Assembly: GCA_950097015.1 (NCBI GenBank)
Contig: CATNEN010000005.1
Location: 2,843,501-2,907,500, forward strand
DNA: 64,000 nucleotides
Reading direction: 5' to 3'
Source: Macrostomum hystrix
Taxonomy: Eukaryota; Platyhelminthes; Macrostomidae
A program made the position numbers and the translations under genes. This document shows positions 56,049 to 64,000 of the stretch, in pieces (the stretch's first letter is position 1; the number at the start of each line of letters is the position of its first letter). The notes beneath the pieces were generated by a model. The model was not told where the DNA came from, did not search any database, and was given only the letters and a program-made list of their open reading frames with translations.

Positions 56049-58710
56049 GATCGGATCTATTTTTAGCACTGAGTCAGAAACCGAAAACAACGTAAGGAAC
56101 ACGTTGGGGAGGCCCAGATTTGCAGCAGCAAATGAGACACAACACAGTCGCCCGATGTGGGGGTGGGGGCATGGGCGAATCCGCGAGGAAAGGAAAGTTC
56201 TAGAATTTTGTCTCCTAATTTTAGCTCAAATTCGTCAGTTGCTATTTTTAGCATACGGGCTCGCCGTGGCGCCGGTCCCAAGTAGCTGTGGCAAGCCACC
56301 ACACGCGGGTTGGAGGGGGTGGGCGCCGGCTTGTTTCTCTCCTGCCCTGCCCTGCTCAGTTCATCAGGTTCACTTTGGTCACGCGGAGGATGGTGAGAAA
56401 GACATTAGAGAAGGGTGAGGGACGAGGGTAAGTCCTGCTTGGCGCGCTCGATTAGCGAAGTACGCAGCGTCATTCAAATTCACTACTGAGAGAAAAAGGA
56501 ACTTCGTTCCCAGGGATAACTGCGCTGAATTTAATATTTAGAAAAAAACCAAGGGAGTTTATTATCTTAGTTTTTCTGAATTCTGTCTACATCATTTAAA
56601 ACCAAAACTACGATTCTCTCTTTAAAACAGATAAAGTTTAACCTGTTCTGCTTAAAATCTTAGATGATATAATATATTTACAGGCGGACCAATAAATATA
56701 ATCAATAATATAAATTATTTTGAACATCTAAAATCGAACATGTAAACAAAAATATAAATAGCCTAAACTCAGATCCAATTTTCCCTCACGTATTGACTGT
56801 TGTAATTGCGTTCCGACCGGCCCTCTCCAAAGTCCAGCCGCTCGACTTCCATTGCTTTCCTAGTTTTTTTGTCAGCTGATAGTAGGGGATCAGTGTACAC
56901 ATGTAGGTACACTGCAATTTCCGATACTGTTTATAAAAATGTGAGTTCAAGAATTGTTATTGCTTTTTATTTGCCGTATTAGTATTCAAAATCTATTAAA
57001 CATCAAATATGCAGGCTTGCGTTACGGTTCCACTGATTTCGAACAGTATGATTTCATTTGCGAAACTGGTTCCTCATTAAACTGAACTTGACAAAGCGTT
57101 AACGTGTATAGTTCCATGTTGTCCACCCCTAAAAGGGGTTGGGTAAATCTTACGAAATTTGTTTCAAGGTCAATCGTAATGCGAACGTTTCTCTGCCACG
57201 TCCTCTTCTCCCTCTTACCCCCTCAAGTGACAAATGTACGTAATAGTAAGCAATCCTCGCGTACATTCTATTTTTAGAACAAGCACTGACTGCCCTCCAG
57301 ACAGATTGGAATTTGGCCTGCACATGAAAACAGAACTTGGTCTAGCTAGCGTGTTGTTCACGTTGGCACAATGCGTCATTCCTGTCCATTGATCCTGCAT
57401 TTCGTCGAGTAAGTCGACGGAAATTTCCTAGAATAACATTCGTTTTTTAAAGCAACTGCAACTATTCTACTGCCCTGAGTAGACGTTTGATTACAGAGCA
57501 ACTCGTTTGTCAATTTTTAAGTTGGCCTAGCACTTTATTGTTTCCGACATTAGAACTTAGCCAATTCTAATCAATGCTTAGCTTTCCTAATTGGCAGAAC
57601 TTTTCAGAGGAAATAAAACTCCCACATACTGCCAAATTTCTATGCGAATCTAAATTGCGAATAACAGCCTATATTACACCCGAAAAACAGAGCCTAGCAC
57701 TGCCGAAGAGACACGCAATCATGTCACACAGCTAGATTCGTCATGCAAAATAACCCGGGGTATGCAAGTGTAAACATATTTTCAAAGCATGGAAACAAGT
57801 GTATTACTGAATTTTATAGTTTATTGTTTTCCAATTCGCATGTGTGGTCGTTATGAATGATTTGGTATTATGAAAGTTGGGTTTCTAACCATGTGTTTAA
57901 TCTGAGTGGTTTATTAGAATTGTTAATCATTTAACACATCTTATTACCCTTGGCATTCTTTAGCACCGGTCATTACCAATTTACTTTATTTATGGTATTT
58001 TATTGCTATTGTACTTTAATAAAGCACAGGTAAATAACACCGTTATTACAGGGAAACAATTTTAACGCAGAACAATGAAGCTGACAGAAAAAGGCACAAC
58101 AGTCGTGAAAATGTCTAGTGTTTGCTTTACAACTCTGAGAAAAATGCCCACATTTCTACTTTAAGTAGCAGGAGCGACTTTTTGTATTCTCTTTAACCGA
58201 ATCTTTTCATACTATTAAGTATGAGAAAAAGCCCTGAAAACCAATAAACTGACAGATGACAAATAAGATTTGATTAGATGAAAACGCTTAAGACAACATA
58301 ATTACAAAACAAGTAAATTTAAATTGAGAAACAGAGCTTTTTTGTTTATCTATTTTAAATAGCAGAAGAATACTTTTTAAACACTTGTTTGTGCACTTGT
58401 CACGAAACAAAAAAGAAATATTTAAAATATAAAGAAACGGAGAACAAGTTTTTATTACAATTACAACTATGATAAGATTGGTAAGTATTGGTAAGCGAAA
58501 ATTACAAATGCAGAAGATTGTAAAGCTTTAAATAACGAAAAACCGGTTAAATGTAAAGTTCAGGGACGAGATCTGACTTCAGGTCAACTGAATGACCTAA
58601 TCAGACAAATACTTGTAATTGCCTGACCAACGGCCCAACTAGTTGGCCTTTTAGATAGACCCTATAATTGGTAAATTAAGAAACAACTTTAACTGTTCTA
58701 TCAAACATAT
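56049..58710. other. Unique intergenic sequence
   Basis: GC-richer around 56120-56430 (possible upstream promoter of the 3CxxC gene), AT-rich afterwards. No coding gene, tandem array or RNA gene could be supported. Confidence 0.55.
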
Positions 58711-58995
58711 TTTTAGGATGACTTCTCTAATTAGCCAATCAAATGGACCCACTAATTGGCCAATCAAATTTATCCTCTAATTGGCCAATCAAATGGACCC
58801 ACTAATTGGCCAATCAAACGGTCCCTCTAATTGGCCAATCAAATTTATCCTCTAATTGGCCAATCAAATTTATCCTCTAATTGGCCAATCAAATGGATCC
58901 TCTAATTGGCCAATCAAACGGTCCCTCTAATTGGCCAATCAAACGGTCCCTCTAATTGGCCAATCAAATGGACCCTCTAATAAGCCAATTAATTT
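58711..58995. repeat. 25-bp minisatellite with an ATTGGCCAAT palindrome in each unit
   Basis: Unit CTAATTGGCCAATCAAAT plus variable GGACCCT, TTATCCT or GGTCCCT, about ten to eleven copies. Each intact unit contains two opposed CCAAT boxes. A diverged copy (CTAATTAGCCAATC) opens the array and another (CTAATAAGCCAATT) closes it. It lies just beyond the 3' end of the EXD3-like gene. Confidence 0.95.
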
Positions 58996-59089
58996 GTTTG
59001 AAAATCAGCGTGATCATTAGAAGTTGTTGCGGCCGATTAAGAAACTTGAAGAAGTCATCAATTAAATCAATCAATTAAAGACGTGTCAG

Positions 59090-60985
59090 TCAGTCCTGAA
59101 TGGTGACACAGCCGCAGTTGACGCACACACAGTACAGTCTACTATCAGAGGCCGCAGCGGCAGTGTCAAGAGAATCAACATCAACAGAGCTAGCTAGCCA
59201 AAGTTTGGTAGCGGTTCTAGCTAGCGTTCCGCGCCTAATATCGACACCGTCGGCCAGAGTGTCTCTAAACTCCCAATCGTCAATTTCGACATCCGACTCG
59301 CCAGTTCTGCCAAAGATTCGGCGCACAGAGGACGCTGTTAAAGTGCAAGTGCGACTGCAGCCGCAATGAGCGCAATTGTGCGAGTCGAGGCGCAACAGTC
59401 GGATCGCGCTGGTCAGTTGCTGGCTGATTGGCTGCCTCGGATCGATGCGCAGACAATCCACTTGGGTGCAGCCAATGAGGCGAGCACTGGCCTGCTTGCA
59501 ATAGCCACCGGCGGCTAGGAAAGCGCGGCGAACTACAGAGGAACCGTCGGCACCTTTGATGTTGGGGGAGTTGGATTTAGTACAATCGACTAGCAATCAA
59601 TTCCCCATTTAGGGGGCAGGCAGAAATTCGGGACCTATATTGATCTTCTCTAGTAATTCAATCACACCTGCCCCAATTGGGCCAGATGTGCAGCCAACAG
59701 CACAGCCGCAGTTATTGCGCCGCGCATCCGAAGGCTGCGTACGGCTGCTCAGTCCATGGAGTTGAGAATCGAACCCCCGACTTTCAAATCGTGAGTCTGA
59801 CGCTCTAACCACGAGGTTGTTAACCCACCCTAGCAACTTCTGCATTTCAATCGAATCTCCATTTGTTAATGAAATTGAATATGATATAACAAAAGTAAGG
59901 AGTTTGAAACTCAGTGGTTAGAGCGTCGAACCCACGACTTGAAGGTCGGGGGTTCGATTTCCGACTCCACTAGAACAATTTGTGTCTATTAGCAAGTGAG
60001 GTCTGGAGTGCCCAATGGGAAATAATTGAAAAAGATACTCAAATGCTTATTGTTTCAGTTCACCTGGAACGCCCTGATCGTTTTGGCACGTCCACCCAGT
60101 CCAAGGACTGTAATTTAAAAGCCAGCATAGTCACTCACCATTGTCAAGGCTCAGTAGTCGTCGAATGGTAGCCTCTCGACCTTCGTCTATTGTGCCAGCC
60201 GGTACACAGACAATTTCAATAAAATCACCGGTAGCAGATCTTAGCCTAGAATCGAGGCCGCGCAATGCAGGATCAATGCCAACTGCTAGACTTACGCGCT
60301 TATTTCTACTATCAGTAGTATTGCTGCTTGTGCTAGCAGATTTCGATACTTTGACAGGCTTATCAACTGGCAGAAACATTGCTTCAACTAGAGTGGAAGA
60401 AGCAGTTTTAGAGGCTCGATCTAGCACGGCCTGACGCACCAACAGAGGACAGAGTGCGTCCAAGGCAGCGTACACAATCTGGCCGGGTCGGAGAGGTCTG
60501 CGAGACCAGTCGCTTAATTGTTCTGATTTGTCTAGCCGACGGCCGAGTACTTTTAGTGACAATTCACTGAGACCGCGCTCAGCAACACTGAACAATGGAC
60601 CAGCATTGTCAGCCGATTGTTCCGGATGCAACAATTGCGGATAATCCATTGCTAATCTTTTTGATAGGCCGTCTAAATCGACTAGGCCGTCCGGCTGAGG
60701 CAGGCATAGCGATTGTCGACAAAATTGAACAGTCGAATACAGGCGTCGCAGATCTTCTTGAATGCCCATGCCGAATTTCGGTACGGAACGATTGGCTAGC
60801 ACGGCGTAGAGCCGGCGCCAACATAAGTCTGCGTTATCAGCTGTTGCTAATGACAACAACTGCGGCACATCGAAAAGATAGACTCGACAATTGGGCTCCA
60901 CTGCTATTTGTAATAGTTGAACATCGCATTGGGAGCTCGCATTGGTCCATTCGGCGTCCACGCCAAGACGACAGGCGGACTGTTT
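59090..60985 (-). CDS. EXD3/Mut-7-like 3'-5' exonuclease, C-terminal exons
   Basis: Two exons are visible: about 60985-60139 and 59589-59090. The donor is ATG|GTGAGT, the acceptor is TAG, and the phase 1 join gives LSLDN-V-DCTKSN. The first holds a DEDDy exonuclease domain: motif I GVDAEW, motif II FGMGIQEDLRRL, and LDKSEQLSDWSRRPL leading to motif III VYAALDAL. The second resembles the Mut7-C domain: RRAFLAAGG, then QLTSAIRLL, HNCAHCGC and a terminal LYCVCVNCGC Cys pair. Mut-7/Nibbler proteins trim small RNA 3' ends; that role is inferred by homology. The 5' edge of the upstream exon is uncertain (60979-61012), and the N-terminal half must lie further upstream, possibly beyond the window. 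The intron contains two SINE-like elements. Confidence 0.88.
59600..59830 (-). mobile_element. tRNA-derived SINE in the EXD3-like intron
   Basis: On the minus strand it starts with a tRNA-like head (CTCGTGGTTAGAGCGTC as A box region, GGGGGTTCGATTCTC as B box). It continues through a body with AACTGCGGCTGTGCTGTTGG. Body fragments recur at 21790-21910 and 11185-11245, which supports a dispersed family. Confidence 0.7.
59890..60115 (+). mobile_element. Second tRNA-derived element in the EXD3-like intron
   Basis: A tRNA-like head (ACTCAGTGGTTAGAGCGTCG, then GGGGGTTCGATTTCC) faces the element at 59600-59830 head to head. The body differs and ends with CCCAGTCCAAGGACTG. The acceptor and D stems are only partly paired and position 33 is not T, so it is unlikely to be a working tRNA gene. 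Confidence 0.6.
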
Positions 60986-60989
60986 GTTG

Positions 60990-61285
60990 AATGTTGAAGC
61001 GAATGGATTCAGTTCCTCTCAGGTTCCTTCCAACCTCCAAGGCACAATGAGAATGTACACTGCCTGACTATGAGAAATTCTGGGCAGATCCTGTACACAC
61101 CCCCTGTTGTTAGGAGTCAGCGAAATGGGCAGAATTGCCGACTAGCTGGCTGCTGGTCTAGTGTCACTAAACAAAGTGCCAATGCCCGCAGCCATCCTAC
61201 AAATATTATTATATAAATAAATTTATTTGTTTGCACTCAATCTTTCAACATTTATTATCTTCTTAATGTACTTCTAAACATTCTA
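60990..61285. other. Sequence upstream of the EXD3-like exon
   Basis: May include intron or further upstream exon sequence of the minus-strand gene, but no additional exon could be fixed by frame. Confidence 0.4.
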
Positions 61286-61615
61286 TATCGGCTTCTCCTT
61301 CTTTCGTTATCTACTTCTCATTCATTCGTTATCTACTTCTCATTCATTCGTTATCTACTTCTCATTCTTTCCTTATCTACCTCTCATTTATTCGTTATCT
61401 ACTTCTCATTCTTTCGTTATCTACTTCTCCTTCTTTTGTTATCTACTTCTCATTGTTTCCTTATCTACCTCTCATTTATTCGTTATCTATTTCTCATTCT
61501 TTCGTTATCTACTTCTCATTCTTTCGTTATCTACTTCTCATTGTTTCCTTATCTACCTCTCATTTATTCGTCATCTACATCCTGTTCTTTCGTTATCTAC
61601 TTCTCATATCTTCCG
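61286..61615. repeat. 22-bp minisatellite, about 15 copies
   Basis: Unit CTTCTCATTCTTTCGTTATC plus TA, with CATTCATTCG and TGTTTCCTTATCTACCTC variants; it decays into irregular TTC-rich DNA to about 61680. Confidence 0.92.
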
Positions 61616-61964
61616 TAGCTACTTCTTATTCTGTCCTAATCTTTCAACATTATTTTTCTACCTCACAATATTTCGTAATATTATTTTTTAGTTTCTCAGA
61701 ATTATTCATACCAATATTAAGAGTATTTTTCCCTACAAGATTCAATCACCAAATAGCCCAATATTTCTCTCCTTCCCTTTCTCCTGCTTCGATCCTCTCT
61801 CTAACCACGTCGATTGCCCTGCTATCGGTCCTCGCTATCGAACAAAGCAGAGAGGCGAAAATTCAGCCGATAAAAATCATTCGGTTTTACGTTTAGCCGG
61901 TTTAAAAATAATCTTAAAAGGACAAAAATAGCCAGCTTTAGAGCAGTCAGAAGGTTCTCAGAGC

Positions 61965-62281
61965 ATGGGCGGCAACCAGTCCTGGCTAGCCTGCGACCGT
62001 ACATATCCCACTGCTAAGCCTAGCAGATTGTATCCCAACCATGACAGTCAGCAAGAGAACGAAGACACTGATGCCGGAAGATTGCCATTGGCGGTGCTGA
62101 TGTTTCTAACAGCGCTGCTAGGCGTTCTGGCTTTCACCTGTCTGGCTAATTGTCTGGCTATTGGTTGCGGTTGTTGCCAAGTTAAAAAGTCCGATTCAAT
62201 GCTAGATAGCCGACCTGAGGTGGATCAAGACGAAGAAGATGAAGACGAAGGCTCTATCGAAGTGATTTCGGATAGTCAGCA

Positions 62282-62313
<32 letters not shown>

Positions 62314-62384
62314 TAATAGAAGCTGCGGCAGTTCAATCTCCTGCTGGTTACCATGACAACGCAGGATTCAACTATTATTATTAA
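61965..62384 (+). CDS. Small single-pass membrane protein with possible N-myristoylation
   Basis: 139 codons from ATG 61965 to TAA. The N terminus MGGNQS fits an N-myristoylation pattern (Gly2, Ser6). A hydrophobic segment at about residues 40-67 (PLAVLMFLTALLGVLAF onward) is followed by CGCC and KK, a typical palmitoylation and stop-transfer arrangement. The remainder is acidic (DQDEEDEDEGS), with a run of about ten Gln from a CAG repeat and a C-terminal NYYY. I do not recognise a family. It may be a complete intronless gene or a first exon reading through; it ends about 70 bp before the 21-bp array. Confidence 0.6.
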
Positions 62385-62454
62385 ACTCTGGGACAGGTGA
62401 ACAAAACATACTCAACGAAATCTGATTCAGTTTGAGATAACATGTGATATGAAA

Positions 62455-64000
62455 CTTTATCTGAACTGACTGAGAATTGACCTGAACTGATTGAGAAGTG
62501 ACATGAACTGATTGAGAATTGACCTGAACTGACGGATAATTAACCTGAACTGATTGACAATTGACCTGAACTGATTGAGAATAGACCTGAACTGATTGAC
62601 AATTGACCTGAACTGATTGAGAATTGACCTTGAACTGATTAAGAATTGACCTGAACTGATTGAAAATTGACCTGAACTGATTGAGAATTGACCTGAACTG
62701 ATTGAGAATTGAGCTGAACTGATTGAGAATTGACCTGAACTGATTGAGAAGTGACCTGAACTGATTGAGAATTGACCTGAACTGATTGAGAAGTGACATG
62801 AACTGATTGAGAATTGACCTGAACTGATTGAGAATTGATCTGAACTGATTAAGAATTGACCTGAACTGATTGAGAATTGACCTGAACTGATTGAGAATTG
62901 ACCTGAACTGATTGAGAATTGACCTGAACTGATTGAGAATTGACCTGAACTGACTAAGAATTGACCTGAACTGACTGAGAATTGACCTGAACTGATTAAG
63001 AATTGACCTGAACTGATTGAGAATTGACCTGAACTGATTGAGAATTGACCTGAACTGATTGAGAATTGACCTGAACTGATTGAGAATTGACCTGAACTGA
63101 CTAAGAATTGACCTGAACTGACTGAGAATTGACCTGAACTGATTAAGAATTGACCTGAACTGACTGAGAATTGACCTGAACTGATTAAGAATTGACCTGA
63201 ACTGATTGAGAATTGACCTGAACTGATTGAGAATTGACCTGAACTGACTAAGAATTGACCTGAACTGACTGAGAATTGACCTGAACTGATTAAGAATTGA
63301 CCTGAACTGATTGAGAATTGACCTGAACTGATTGAGAATTGACCTGAACTGATTGAGAATTGACCTGAACTGATTGAGAATTGACCTGAACTGATTGAGA
63401 ATTGACCTGAACTGATTGAGAATTGACCTGAACTGATTGAGAATTGACCTGAACTGATTGAGAATTGACATGAACTGATTGAGAATTGACCTGAACTGAT
63501 TGAGAATTGACCTGAACTGATTGAGAATTGACCTGAACTGATTGAGAATTGACCTGAACTGACTAAGAATTGACCTGAACTGACTGAGAATTGACCTGAA
63601 CTGATTAAGAATTGACCTGAACTGATTGAGAATTGACCTGAACTGACTGATAAGTGACCTGAACTGATTGAGAATTGACCTGAACTGATTGAGAATTGAC
63701 CTGAACTGATTGAGAATTGACCTGAACTGATTGAGAATTGACATGAACTGATTGAGAATTGACCTGAACTGATTGAGAATTGACCTGAACTGATTGAGAA
63801 TTGACCTGAACTGATTGAGAATTGACCTGAACTGATTGAGAATTGACATGAACTGATTGAGAATTGACCTGAACTGATTGAGAATTGACCTGAACTGATT
63901 GAGAATTGACCTGAACTGATTGAGAATTGACCTGAACTGACTAAGAATTGACCTGAACTGACTGAGAATTGACCTGAACTGATTAAGAATTGACCTGAAC
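62455..64000. repeat. 21-bp minisatellite running off the right edge, about 73 copies
   Basis: Unit TGAGAATTGACCTGAACTGA plus T. A variant block GACTAAGAATT...GACTGAG...GATTAAG marks higher-order copies at 62952, 63099, 63246, 63561 and 63939, all separated by multiples of 21 bp. The minus strand is open as a 7-residue repeat for hundreds of codons, an effect of the unit length. Confidence 0.96.

Noticed and set aside
59096-59125. Shared CACAGCCGCAGTT between the last EXD3-like exon and the SINE body, suggesting an exonised SINE
   Set aside because: Only 13 bases match and they encode the expected Cys pair of the Mut7-C domain, so coincidence is likely.
59893-59970. Possible functional tRNA gene
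   Set aside because: B-box and A-box-like segments are present, but the D and anticodon stems have mismatches and the base before the anticodon is C instead of T; a SINE head explains it better.
62368-63849. 493-codon open frame on the minus strand, a repeated 7-residue NQFRSIL pattern
   Set aside because: It follows from a stop-free 21-bp repeat unit; no signal, domain or splice context supports translation, and it overlaps the end of a better gene candidate.

Overview
This is nuclear DNA from an animal, almost certainly an invertebrate. Genes have short spliced introns with GT-AG boundaries, the standard genetic code is used (TAA, TAG and TGA all end plausible genes), and the gene content is metazoan: RCC2/TD-60, a cAMP-dependent protein kinase inhibitor (PKI), a receptor-transporter-type 3CxxC zinc protein, an EXD3/Mut-7 exonuclease and a secreted cationic peptide. 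I cannot name the species. A flatworm, tunicate or another repeat-rich invertebrate would fit.

The dominant content is tandem repeat. I count about 26 separate minisatellites, together close to half of the window by eye. Most have units of 19-33 bp, and several have higher-order structure. The left edge (1-11115) is one 33-bp array and the right edge (62455-64000) a 21-bp array; both run off the window.

Layout. (1) 1-11115: 33-bp array with nested higher-order copies. (2) 12431-17497: a complete, very young Ty3/gypsy LTR retrotransposon with near-identical LTRs, a perfect 5-bp target duplication and one open Gag-Pol frame. Its LTRs carry three perfect heat-shock elements upstream of a TATA box. 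(3) 20804-23546: RCC2 in three exons; intron 1 holds a SINE relic and six tandem copies of a tRNA-like B-box fragment. (4) 27190-33705: a large inverted repeat whose 1.2-kb arms each carry an intact 81-codon secreted cationic peptide gene. The arms are bordered by three arrays of one related 23-bp minisatellite. (5) 33706-50475: a 16-kb region of GA/CT-rich minisatellites. A probable first exon (39731-39830) and a terminal exon (50144-50475) join in phase to give a 143-aa PKI-like protein, so most of these arrays would lie in its 10.3-kb intron. (6) 54636-55930, minus strand: three-exon 3CxxC zinc-binding protein of 347 aa. (7) 59090-60985, minus strand: the last exons of an EXD3/Mut-7-like 3'-5' exonuclease, with two SINE-like elements in its intron. 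(8) 61965-62384: a small membrane protein with a possible N-myristoylation signal.

The host genes show no obvious shared pathway. The regions most worth attention are the heat-shock-type retrotransposon promoter, the palindromic peptide gene pair with matched minisatellite borders, the minisatellite-packed PKI intron, and short arrays that reiterate consensus CCAAT or AP-1 binding sites. All splice junctions were assigned by reading frame and consensus only; no transcript data or database search was available.
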